64,000 nucleotides of DNA. It comes from Spirodela intermedia (taxonomy: Eukaryota; Streptophyta; Magnoliopsida; Alismatales; Araceae). Position 1 is the stretch's first letter; every line of letters starts with the position of its first letter. Of the stretch, positions 10,667 through 23,457 are shown piece after piece. Both the position numbers and the translations under genes were made by a program. The stretch spans positions 1,061,501 to 1,125,500 of the forward strand of contig LR746265.1 in assembly GCA_902729315.2 (NCBI GenBank). The letters run 5' to 3'. The notes beneath the pieces were generated by a model that ran no database searches, had not been told where the DNA came from, and worked only from the letters and a program-made list of their open reading frames with translations.

Positions 10667-13600
10667 ATGCTGGGAGGAAGATGCTCGCTTCCTCGTCTCC
10701 TATGCCGCCCCTACCACCGGAGTTGCGCTCCTCACCTGCCTCCGCCGCCGTCGTCGTCTTTCAGCTCTTCCCTGGGTTCTCGTTCTCCCCGGTAAGTCGA
10801 GTGATGGCGAGGGGGAAGACGTGTTTTCTCTTCTTGCGAGGGCACTGATATGGCTGATCGTTATTTTTAGCTTCGTCTCCAGTTCGGCTATTCCGGATGC
10901 CGCCGCTTCTAAGAGTGCCGGGGGGAGCAGTGGCGTCAAGAAGACCGCGCTGGGGCGACGCGTTGTCCACGTCGTGCTGCTTAGCCTCACCGGTGGCTTT
11001 GCCCTCAGCGCCCTCAACGATCTTGCCATCTTCCACGGTTGCAGCAGGTACCACACGCTCTGTACTCGACACTTCATTCGGATCTCTTCGTTCTTTCTCT
11101 ACCTCCCTCCGATCTCTCAATTGTCTCTGTATCTATATATCTTTCCATCTATCTGTGAGTAATCCTCTTACCCTCTCCTCCATTCTCGGGCAAGAATTTT
11201 TTTAAGTTAGGGATGATAAAACTCCAGGATTTTATTTCCGCAATCGTTTTAAAAAGGACCAGCTGTAAAACGAGGCACTGTGATCATCGTTTCTTTTCGT
11301 TTCTTAGTGCTTCTTTATTTCGAGCATAGGCCGCAAATGAACCTGGTGTGCAGAAATTAATGCGATGATGATTCCTATCTCACCGAATTCTAAAGATGCC
11401 TCTGTTTCTTGTTCTCTCATTACATAATGCCACATTATGCGAGATAAGCCCAGATTGAAAGAAATCTGTCAAACGAGTGGACAACTCAAGGACCATCATA
11501 CAAGCGTTATGAATATTTTCAGAGTTTTTTAGATTCCACGGAAATTATGTTAGGAAATTATACTGCATAGCGATTGGAAAAATACTCTGATGAAATGATA
11601 GAAGTGTAATGCTAGGTTGTTACTGAATGTCCTTGACTTATGTGGGGCAAGGAAAATTCTTTTCATATTCTTTGTAGATTTAGATAGAATGCATGGAGTG
11701 TCCGAGAACGTTCATTTTCTAAACATTAGAAAATAACGGAATGCATAACAAATGCGTGGATACCATCGACAGTATGCATATTCAAAATAGTTATCTGCGA
11801 ATACTTGATGGAGAACAAATGGATTTTTCGTATTAAGTAGAATTTATATTTACGAAAAAGATTCAGATAAGTTTGCCGCAGACATGATGCATAATTTCAG
11901 ATAGATCGAATGAATATCTGTCATAACCGTGTAAATTTAAAAGATAAAGGATATTCTTTTATCATTTTTGAACGAATATCTGTAGAATTGTTTAGAAAAG
12001 AAGAGAAAATTTGAAAGAGATGTTCCATGCAAAGTATTTGTGATTTATTTATTTTTTTAACTCATCAATTGTTCCTTGAAAATATCATTTTCAGAGAAAT
12101 TCGGTGGGTGATGACGATGCTTGTTCTCTTGGTTCCTCACTTTTTTATTACCTTCTCTTCTGTCCTTGATTCTCCCTTTTTGCTTCGTTACTTTTTCGTT
12201 GCAATTTTTTCTCATCATCGCTGTTAGTTGTCTTTTCTCTACCCTGTGCTTTCTTTCTAACTAGCATTGTGAAGCCATCCTTCCGCATTTCATACGGGTT
12301 TCTTTAATTTTTTTGCCACCCTGTCCTTTTAAGCGTGCATTTTGTTTCATTTTCCTTCATCTTCTGGTATCAACAATTCCTCCTGTTTTGTTTCGTCTCA
12401 TCATCGTATTTTCTTGGATATTTGACACAGACATATATACTGTTTTACATGTACATATGTACTTGTACATTTGCATTTCGCATGTACTGGATTAAAATAC
12501 TTCAATCGTGCCTAGTTTTAGGTTTTGATCTTATGTATATTATCTTCAAATGCCAATAACTTCTACTTTTCGGGATAAAAAAATAGTAGACAATGCAAGA
12601 CAATCTGAGACGTATTCAGATTGTCTGCCATCTTAATCTTCCTTGATTGGCTTTAGAGGGCATATTTTTCAAAAAGAAAATGTCGGCGGTGTTTTATATT
12701 CTCACATATTTTAGGCAATGATGGGTTCAGTACAGAGATATGACTCCGACGTTATATGTCCTCACATAGATATACATTTAGTTTTTGATGACAGAAGTGT
12801 GACTCTGACTCTTGTGAGGTATTCAATAAAGCCCCATTTACTTTCTTGGTGCCGTTTAGAGCTTGTCCCTTTATACCCCTCCAACTGTTCCAAGAGTGTT
12901 TATCTTTTTCAAGAAAAGGGACAGAATTTTAAGTGAGTGGAAGTAATGGCCTCATGGTCTTTTTCACAATGGTTTTTCGGGATGATGTTCTGAGTTTGTT
13001 GTGATTAAGAAATGCTGGTGGTTGGTTGATCATGCCATTTCAATCATCAAACCTGAAGCATCTAATCGGATCTCTGTTTAGTAGTTGTAGGTTGTCTTCT
13101 ACTCGTTTGTGGGGCAGAAGATGGCCTAAGATTCTTCTTTTTTGTGTGTTATCCTCTGGACTTTTATCATCTGATTACGTAGCCATTTTGTAAATTTGCA
13201 GAGAATGATTTCCTGTCCTGATAAGGGAGGGTCACGAGATTTTTCTTCATAAGTGTGCATATATAGATATTCCGGCTATGAAATTGAACAAAGATAATGA
13301 AAGCTTAGTTTCTCTGTTTCTGGTGGAAATTTGATGCTTTCATCTTTTTCTCAGAAAGGCAATAGAGAAGGCCAGTCAAAATCAGGAGTTTACAGACGCT
13401 CTGGGAGAGCCGATTGTGAGGGGTCCATGGCATGCTGCTTCTCTTGCAGTTGGCCGTCGGAGAGAGACAGTGTCTTGCAAATTTCCTGTCTCTGGGTCGA
13501 AGGGGAACGCCATCCTGAAGATAAAGGCTGTCTCTACCGGAGGTTGGTAACGTTATATGTTCTGATTTCGTTTCCGCCTTTAGCTATTTCATATATTTTT

Positions 13601-14223
13601 GATTCATGTTATCATGTCTTTCGTTCTACAGTTTCCATTTCACACTTGACCTTTGGCAGTAACTCATGCATACATCGTTCATATATTCGCTGTAGTTTCA
13701 TATGTTTTAGTACACAATGAAATTTGCTCCAGATGGTCGATAGAATGAAATATCTGTACCCAGTTTGTTGAACCAGCAAGAACTGCTCCCACTCCCCCAA
13801 CTCTCCCTTTTTTGTTATCATTGGTGGGTTCTAGAACAGGGAAGTGGCTTCGATGATCTACTATATTATCTTTTATGTTAAATGCACGAGATTGTGGTAT
13901 CCTTCAATACCTTCAAAGGGATAATGTTCATGAGGCTTGGGATTTTTTTATTTTTTGAATTTTGTGAAGCGCTTCTATGCATGTTTCAGCGTTGTAAGTC
14001 TAACCAGCTTCACCTCTCTCTCTCTATCTATCTCTCTCTCTCTCTCTCTCTAGATGACAGATGGTTTTCCTTCCTACGGCATGACGACTGGGAAATTTTA
14101 ATCTCTGAGGCTCTTCTACCGGATGAGAGAGGACAGCCATCTCGAGTGATCCTCATCAACAATACACCATCTTCTGATGCAAAATCTCAGGACCAAATGA
14201 TTTTTAACCAAGATAACAAATGA
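10667..14223 (+). CDS. COA1-family mitochondrial cytochrome oxidase assembly protein, four exons
   Basis: Exons 10667-10791, 10871-11047, 13355-13542 and 14054-14223 join in frame to 219 residues with GT/AG borders throughout. The start (MLGGRCSLPRLLCRPYHRSC) gives an Arg/Ser-rich, acid-free leader, as expected for a mitochondrial presequence. Residues about 75-100 form a hydrophobic segment (VVHVVLLSLTGGFALSAL). The third exon has DALGEPIVRGPWHAASLAVG, then VSCKFPVSGSKGNAILKIKA, and the last has DDRWFSFLRHDDWEIL. These match the Coa1 (formerly DUF1783) domain seen in plant homologues. In yeast Coa1 acts in the inner membrane in early assembly of complex IV around Cox1; the same role here is inference. 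Plant members have sometimes been labelled as Mediator-like, which these features do not support. An upstream ATG at 10591 is in another frame. Confidence 0.85.
14014..14051 (+). repeat. CT microsatellite forming the last COA1-like intron's pyrimidine tract
   Basis: CT dinucleotides (one short TATC interruption) run directly into the TAG acceptor used by the final COA1-like exon at 14054. Confidence 0.9.
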
Positions 14224-14594
14224 TTTTAAAAATTAAATGTTTGCTCTATTCTCTGTTTGAGGAGATATCTTCTGATGATTCTTTGAATAATGATGCCCTT
14301 TATTGCCAAATGTCGAGTGCACAATCCACAGAAGGCCGTTGTTTTCTCAAAGTGAATTTTCTGACGATTGTTTTTTTTGTTTTTTTTTTTTAAGTCAACC
14401 GTGTAGACCGTTGAAGCTGCTCTATTTTGGGTTGAGTATTACAAATTTTGGGAACCTTTTCTTGTGATGTCAACGTTAATATAAAAGTTTCTTAGTCCAA
14501 TAAACGCCATCGATTTTAGTTTATTTTGATCGCATTTAATATATGATGAAAATTAGTCATTTTGTCTGCAACGGAGAGAGAGATAGAGAGAGAG

Positions 14595-14634
<40 letters not shown>

Positions 14635-14809
14635 TTGTATTCAGTTTGAAGGCTAATCCACCACCCCTTCCAATGAGCGTTCATGCTTCTTTTTGCACAA
14701 AGGAATCGGATCGGAAGACCCTTTCAAACCCACGTATTCCACTAAAAATTCAAACTTTACATGGTAGGGAAGAAACCCAGTACAAACATTTATGAACGGG
14801 GGTGGGGGG
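14224..14809. other. 3' flanks of convergent COA1-like and ATRX genes
   Basis: AT-rich spacer between two stop codons on opposite strands. It contains a T-rich tract near 14370 and a GA microsatellite at 14574-14633. No gene was recognised. Confidence 0.6.
14574..14633. repeat. (GA)n microsatellite
   Basis: GA dinucleotides with few interruptions, between the 3' ends of the COA1-like and ATRX genes. Confidence 0.95.
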
Positions 14810-17800
14810 TCACCTTGACTTGCCGTCTCTGTTGAGGCTCTCCCAGCTGATCTCCTGCAAGCATTCCCCACAAACTGTGCTGGACCCGGACTTGGTCCCC
14901 TGGCTCCTCAGCGTCAGCAGATGGGAGAGGTTGGAGCACTTCCTCTGATGCAGCGACCGGTTTCTGATGCTTCCAGCGCCACCACCACCGCCGCTGCTGC
15001 CACCGCCGCCCTTGCTCTGCTGTGGCAGGGCGATGGCCTGCTGATGATAATGGGAGACCACGGCCGGCTGCCTCTGCTCCAAGTATGGGGCATCGTCAAC
15101 GGAGATCCTCTGGACCTCCTCCCACTCCATCGAGCGCCGGAAGGTCTCCCACGCCATGTCCTGCTCCTCCTTGGACAGCCTCTCCTCCTCGTTCTCTTGC
15201 AGGAGCGTCTCGTGCTCGTGGTAGTTTGCAATCCAGCTGAAACGGGAACGGTGAGTTTTTCCTTTTCTTCAATGATTCCGGAAAATCTATGATCCGGGTC
15301 TAATAAAGGGTTAATATATTTATTTATATATGGATTATATGATGTACCCAGAAGATAAATGCAGGAGAAGTGTTACCGGGGGTGGTGTCTGCTCAGCAGG
15401 GTCTCCATGAACTTGTCGGAGACGCTGGCGCTGTGGGGAAGAGCAGGAGGAAGAGGGTTCTGCTTCAGACCCTGCTCATCGTCTGATGAGCGGTCTGGTC
15501 TCTGATCCGCCGCATGGTCTGCGGACTCGTCGTCTCCAAAGTCAAAGAGGTGGAGAACTTCTTCTCTGGACATGGTTCTGTAAATCTGCTGCCGATCCAC
15601 AACTCTGGCTGCGAGCCCCTCCTTGGTAACCTGATCGCCATGACGGGTAGTGAGTTTGATGCCTTCTTGCGCCACCCACCCAACAAAGAGACTGCCATCC
15701 CACAAGATTTAGCTGGGTAAGCTGGACTTCACCTGGCGCTTATATATCTTCTCTTCCATGGTCCCGTGAGCCATCAGGCGGTAAGCATACACCGGCTTGA
15801 TCTGCCCATACCTGCGCAGATCATCTCTTGTTTTCAGCAAGAAAAACACTCTGATTTGATTCGATGCCATGCAAAGATCAGATGACCATTGCTTTCAGGC
15901 GACGTAAATACTGTGAATTGATCTCATGGCATGCAGAGATCAGATTATAATGGGGTAATAATCGTACCTCCAAACGCGATATATAGCCTGAAGATCATTC
16001 GTTGGGTTCCAGGATCCGTCGACGATCACCACACGGTTAGCAGCATGAAGGTTGATGCCCAGAGACCCAGCTCGAGTGGATATCAACGTGCATTTCACCC
16101 GCTTGTTCATCGGATCATTAAATTTCTCGACCAGTCTCTGCCTCTCTGACCCGTCAGTCCTCCCATCCAACCTGTTGAGTGCGTAAAACATAGCAGATAT
16201 TTTATGACACAGAGAAGGAAGCAGAAAAAGAAGCTCGCTTACTGTCTCTTGTATCTGCTATTGATGGAATGCAGGGATTTCTAGCTGACTGTTTCTTGTA
16301 TCTGCTATGGATGCAATGCAGGGATTTCTAGCTGACTGTTTCTTGTATCTGCTATGGAAGCAATGCAGGGATTTCTAGCTGACTGTTTCCTGTATCTGCT
16401 ATAGATGCAATGCAGAGATTTCTAGCTGACTGTTTCCTGTATCTGCTATAGATGCAATGCAGGGATTTCTAGCTGACTGTCTCTTGTATCTGCTATGGAT
16501 GCAATGCAGGGATTTCTAGCTGACTGTCTCTTGTATCTGCTATGGAAGCAATGCAGGGATTTCTAGCTGACTGTTTCCTGTATCTGCTATAGATGCAATG
16601 CAGGGATTTCTAGCTGACTGTCTCTTGTATCTGCTATGGAAGCAATGCAGGGATTTCTAGCTGACTGTTTCCTGTATCTGCTATAGATGCAATGCAGAGA
16701 TTTCTAGCTGACTGTTTCCTGTATCTGCTATAGATGCAATGCAGGGATTTCTAGCTGACTGTTTCTTGTATCTGCTATGGATGCAATGCAGAGATTTCTA
16801 GCTGACTGTCTCTTGTATCTGCTATGGATGCAATGCAGGGATTTCTAGCTGACTGTTTCTTGTATCTGCTATGGAAGCAATGCAGGGATTTCTAGCTGAC
16901 TGTTTCTTGTATCTGCTATAGATGCAATGCAGGGATTTCTAGCTGACTGTCTCTTGTATCTGCTATAGATGCAATGCAGAGATTTCTAGCTGACTGTCTC
17001 TTGTATCTGCTATGGATGCAATGCAGGGATTTCTAGCTGACTGTCTCTTGTATCTGCTATGGATGCAATGCAGGGATTTCTAGCTGACTGTCTCTTGTAT
17101 CTGCTATAGATGCAATGCAGAGATTTCTAGCTGACTGTCTCTTGTATCTGCAATGGATGCACTGCAGGGATTTCTAGCTGACTGTCTCTTGTATCTGCTA
17201 TAGATGCAATGCAGGGATTTCTAGCTGACTGTTTCTTGTATCTGCTATGGATGCAATGCAGGGATTTCTAGCTGACTGTCTCTTGTATCTGCTATGGATG
17301 CAATGCAGGGATTTCTAGCTGACTGTTTCTTGTATCTGCTATGGAAGCAATGCAGGGATTTCTAGCTGACTGTTTCCTGTATCTGCTATAGATGCAATGC
17401 AGGGATTTCTAGCTGACTGTCTCTTGTATCTGCTATAGATGCAATGCAGAGATTTCTAGCTGACTGTCTCTTGTATCTGCTATAGATGCAATGCAGAGAT
17501 TTCTAGCTGACTGTCTCTTGTATCTGCAATGGATGCAATGCAGGGATTTGTAGCTGACTGTTTCTTGTATCTGCTATGGATGCAATGCAGGGATTTCTAG
17601 CTGACTGTTTCCTGTATCTGCTATAGATGCAATGCAGGGATTTCTAGCTGACTGTCTCTTGTATCTGCTATAGATGCAATGCAGAGATTTCTAGCTGACT
17701 GTCTCTTGTATCTGCTATAGATGCAATGCAGAGATTTCTAGCTGACTGTCTCTTGTATCTGCAATGGATGCAATGCAGGGATTTGTAGCTGACTGTTTCT

Positions 17801-20800
17801 TGTATCTGCTATAGATGCAATGCAGGGATTTCTAGCTGACTGTCTCTTGTATCTGCTATGGATGCAATGCAGGGATTTCTAGCTGACTGTTTCTTGTATC
17901 TGCTATGGAAGCAATGCAGGGATTTCTAGCTGACTGTTTCCTGTATCTGCTATGGATGCAATGCAGGGATTTCTAGCTGACTGTCTCTTGTATCTGCTAT
18001 AGATGCAATGCAGAGATTTCTAGCTGACTGTCTCTTGTATCTGCTATAGATGCAATGCAGAGATTTCTAGCTGACTGTCTCTTGTATCTGCAATGGATGC
18101 AATGCAGGGATTTGTAGCTGACTGTTTCCTGTATCTGCTATAGATGCAATGCAGAGATTTCTAGCTGACTGTTTCCTGTATCTGCTATAGATGCAATGCA
18201 GGGATTTCTAGCTGACTGTCTCTTGTATCTGCTATAGATGCAATGCAGGGATTTCTAGCTGACTGTCTCTTGTATCTGCTATGGAAGCAATGCAGGGATT
18301 TCTAGCTGACTGTTTCCTGTATCTGCTATGGAAGCAATGCAGGGATTTCTAGCTGACTGTTTCCTGTATCTGCCCTTAGATGCAATGCGGGGATTTCTAG
18401 CTGACTGTCTCATTGTCTGCTATGGAAGCAATGCAGGATTCTAGCCTGACTGTTTCCTGTATCTGCTATGGATGCAATGCGGGGATTTCTAGCTGACTGT
18501 TCCTGTATGCTGCTGGATGCAATGCAGGGAGTTTTCTAGCTGACACAATATACTTGTATCTGCTATAGATGCAGTACGGGGATTTCTAGCTGACTGTCTC
18601 TTGTATCTGCTATGGATGCAGTGCAGGGATTTCTAGCTGACTGTCTCTTGTATCTGTATGGAAGCAATGTTTGGGGATTTCTATTTGACTGTTTCTGTAT
18701 CTGCTATAGATACAATGCAGGGATTTCTAGCTGACTGTCTTGTATCTGCTATGGAAGCAATGCAGCAGGATTTCTGTGACTGTTTCCTGTATCTGCTATG
18801 GAAGCAATGCAGGGTTCCCAATGACTGTTTCCTGTATCTACTATAGATGCAATGCAGGGGATTTCAGCTGACTGTCTCTTGTATCTGCTATGGAAGCAAT
18901 GCAGGGTTTCTAGCTGACGCTGTTTCCACTGTATCCTGCTATAGATGCAGTAAAATTCTATTTGACTGTTTCCTGTATCTGCTATGGATGCAGTGCAAGG
19001 GAGTTTCCTGGCTTTGACTGTCTCTTGTATCTGCTATGGGAGGCAATGCAGGAGTTCTAGCTGACTGTTTCCTGTATCTGCTATGGAAGCAATGCAGGGA
19101 TTTCTAGCTGACTGTTTCCTGTATCTGCTATAGATGCAATGCAGGGATTTCTAGCTGACTGTCTCTTGTATCTGCTATGGAAGCAATGCAGGGATTTCTA
19201 GCTGACTGTTTCCTGTATCTGCTATAGATGCAATGCAGAGATTTCTAGCTGACTGTTTCCTGTATCTGCTATAGATGCAATGCAGGGATTTCTAGCTGAC
19301 TGTCTCTTGTATCTGCTATGGAAGCAATGCAGGGATTTCTAGCTGACTGTTTCCTGTATCTGCTATGGAAGCAATGCAGGGATTTCTAGCTGACTGTTTC
19401 CTGTATCTGCTATAGATGCAATGCAGGGATTTCTAGCTGACTGTCTCTTGTATCTGCTATGGAAGCAATGCAGGGATTTCTAGCTGACTGTTTCCTGTAT
19501 CTGCTATAGATGCAATGCAGAGATTTCTAGCTGACTGTTTCCTGTATCTGCTATAGATGCAATGCAGGGATTTCTAGCTGACTGTCTCTTGTATCTGCTA
19601 TGGAAGCAATGCAGGGATTTCTAGCTGACTGTTTCCTGTATCTGCTATGGAAGCAATGCAGGGATTTCTAGCTGACTGTTTCCTGTATCTGCTATAGATG
19701 CAATGCAGGGATTTCTAGCTGACTGTCTCTTGTATCTGCTATGGAAGCAATGCAGGGATTTCTAGCTGACTGTCTCTTGTATCTGCAATGGATGCAATGC
19801 AGGGATTTGTAGCTGACTGTTTCTTGTATCTGCTATAGATGCAATGCAGGGATTTCTAGCTGACTGTCTCTTGTATCTGCTATGGATGCAATGCAGAGAT
19901 TTCTAGCTGACTGTGTCTTGTATCTGCTATAGATGCAATGCAGGGATTTCTAGCTGACTGTCTCTTGTATCTGCTATTGATGCAATGCAGGGATTTCTAG
20001 CTGACTGTCTCTTGTATCTGCTATGGATGCAATGCAGGGATTTCTAGCTGACTGTTTCTTGTATCTGCTATGGATGCAATGCAGGGATTTCTAGCTGACT
20101 GTCTCTTGTATCTGCAATGGATGCAATGCAGGGATTTCTAGCTGACTGTGTCTTGTATCTGCTATAGATGCAATGCAGGGATTTCTAGCTGACTGTCTCT
20201 TGTATCTGCTATGGATGCAATGCAGGGATTTCTAGCTGACTGTCTCTTGTATCTGTTATGGATGCAATGCAGGGATTTGTAGCTGACTGTTTCTTGTATC
20301 TGCTACGGAAGTAATGCAGGGATTTCTAGCTGACTGTCTCTTGTATCTGCTATTGATGGAATGCAGGGTTATAGGAGAAGCAATCAATCTAAAGCCAATT
20401 TCATCAAGAAACCTGCCCTGAATGAACCACTCGGCCAACTGATAGCACTGATGAACAAGAATACCTGGCTGTAAATCGAGGAAACTTTTAGCCTTTTACT
20501 TCACCATACCCCGAACAAATTTTGGGCAGAAAAAAGAGTTTTTTTCCCTCCAGAGAAGCACCAAAGTTTTGAGCCCTCTACCAAAAACATGCTCTTCTCA
20601 GCTGCCAAGCTGATACTACCTTTTCCCACTCAACAGCCAAACATGCTTGACAACATACAGCGACAGAACATTACAAAAAGGAAGTGTCGCCTATGGTTAT
20701 CTATTCACATGTAGTTGCTGCAACAGGAAGAGTAATTGCTAGGTTGAAATTGCCAAAAAAAGAAAAATTGCTGCCTGAGAATCCAACGGCGCATGATCAA

Positions 20801-23419
20801 ATCAAAATCCCGGTTGGTTGTTAAATCCCATGAGATACCACTGGCACCAGAAATCTCGGGACAGTAGTGGCCAGCAGATATGGATACTGAATTCTTCACA
20901 CAAATTGCACATATATCAACGCATACCTGTACCAATCTTTGCCTTGTTTCCAGTGCTTCCCTTCTCTTTCTTTCCTGCGCAGTCTTGAGAGGAACAGTTC
21001 TATTAGATCTAGGGTTGCCAAGCTCTGACTGAAAACAAGGACCTTATCACCAACTTCATAGCTCATGGAAAGAATATCAAGCAGCAAAACCATTTTCCCA
21101 CTATAATCCACTTCTTTGTATATCTTTTCAGGGAGAAGATCTTCCCACCACTCCATCTCCTGGATAGGCAAACAGAGTAAGATTTCACCAATCAAATAAA
21201 AATACTAACAAGATCTGAACCTCAGAAACTAAAAAGATGATACAGCGTTTCAATTTCAATAAAGAACCCATGGATTTTGCATTTCATAGATGCTCGTCCT
21301 TCAAACCTTTTATGCAAAACCAGAGAGAGAACATTCTGTAATGGCTTCTCTTGGCCAAATTAGTGAATGAAGGTCAGATGAAACCTCTGAAAGGAATCCC
21401 AAGCAATATGTTATCGATAGGCAAACTGTGAGGGGTATAGTGAAAGGTCCAAAAACCTTAAAATTTCTCGTGAAGTGGATGAAGCTCGGTCCCACGGAGA
21501 CTTTCTTTACATGAGATCTCTGTTTCTTTTCAAAAAGAAGGAGATGTTTGTTTTAAAATAATATGATTTGATTCAATGAAAGTTTTTTATTAGCATATAC
21601 CACTCGCCATCATAAATTAAGAAGATTCAAGCTGCCTCAGATTCAGCTGAGGTCTTCAGATTTCCTGAGTTTTTTTTAACAACTTGATCAGAGTTGTCCT
21701 TGATAATTTAATGTGGATTGATAATCTAATGTGAATTCTTGAGTTGAAAATACCTCAGGGGTGTCCGTAGCATCTTCTCATATAATATTCATCATGAACT
21801 CTATGCTTTTGTTCAGCGTATTGCTTTTTGTCAGAACAATTATGGTGCATATTAGAAACAAGAGATTGATATCGATCTGCTTTTGTTCAGCGTGTTCCTT
21901 TTTGTCATAGCAATTATAGTACAATTTAGAAACAAGAGATGGATATCAATCTATGACAACTAGATTTCCGAGGAGTTTTTTCTGTTGAGACTAATCAGTT
22001 ATAGATCCGGAGTCTGACATTATAGTCGAATATGCCTTCTCAAATAGTATGGTAGATGTTAAGAATACCCTTGACAACCACAGTATGATGATAAGTTCTA
22101 CCAGGAGATTCTTGTTCGATAAAAAAGAGATTTTTTTTGGGATGGAACATTTGGTAAATAAATGCTAACACTGCAGAGAATTTCATATTCGAAAAAACTG
22201 CTATGTTGACATTAACAAGTAAAAAGGTACCTCGTGGAAGAAGATACCATCACCCTTCTTCTGCATATTACCGTCCCTGATTTTGTGTTTATCTGGAAAT
22301 AAAATACATGCTATCAAGATCTTTGCCTGGAAGTGATGTGGCACAAGCAAACTATTCAAAAAGAACACATTTATAGACATCAAGTGAATACTGATAGATT
22401 ATTACGATTATCAAGTGAATACTGATAAACAGAGAAGGTTGTCATTGAAATAGAGAATTCAAGTGAAGGAAATGGCATCAAGTGAAGGTCGTCATTGAAA
22501 TAGTGAGAATTCAAAATCACACATTTATAGACATCATTTTGTAATACTGATAGATTATTACGATTACATACCTCCATCTAGCATATCACTAGTCTCAAAA
22601 TTGTCATCGCTGGAACTGTCATCAATAAGAAAGTTTTCAATAGGATCTTCCTGTCTTAGGTTGTATCTATGTTCTTTAGCCACTTGCAAGAGCCCAGGAT
22701 GATTCCAAATCTAAAACCAGAAGACATTGTGTCAATGGCTCTGAAGAAAGGTCCATCTATTAGCCTGATGATTCAAATCAAGAATATTCTCTTTACATGA
22801 CCGTCACCATAATTAGGACCATACCTGCGCCAATGCCTGATATCCGGAAAAGAAACAACGCCTTATCAGAGATTTCTCAGTAGAAACCTTCTCATTTGTA
22901 AATCCATGAACATCGAGAAATCTTTTATATAGCTTCCTCTGTAAAGGTGACAGCTTTACAGTTATGACAAAAACAGTTTTCGGTGGCAGATCTTTCTTTA
23001 CCACGTTCAAGTCCATTCTCTGCACGAATCCTTTCAACTGTTCATACAAAATATGTGACCTTTGGTTCATAATCTTTACATCTTCTGAAGTCGAATTTGC
23101 ATGCTGTCCATTTTCAATAGGATTTTGGAACCTACAACAGGACTTCACATTCAGAAACGAACCAAGACTTTTATCAAACATAACCGTATAAGAAAAGGCC
23201 ATCTGATCAGTAAAAATGGTACAACATAACACATATTAAAGAACTGATGTCATGGAAACTACCGATTCCTAAATTCGTGACTACTTCCAAGAAAACCCTC
23301 TCGAACAAAGTCGACCATCTGTTCCATAGATAAACACAGATAATCAGTTAGCATGCTTATTGTTGTGAAATGGAAAACGGTAATTTGTTAATATGTATAC
23401 ATATTTATAATATAATATG

Positions 23420-23457
<38 letters not shown>

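Noticed and set aside
18658-18846. 62-codon open frame within the minisatellite
   Set aside because: Appears only where indels break the stop pattern of the 47-bp unit; not a gene.
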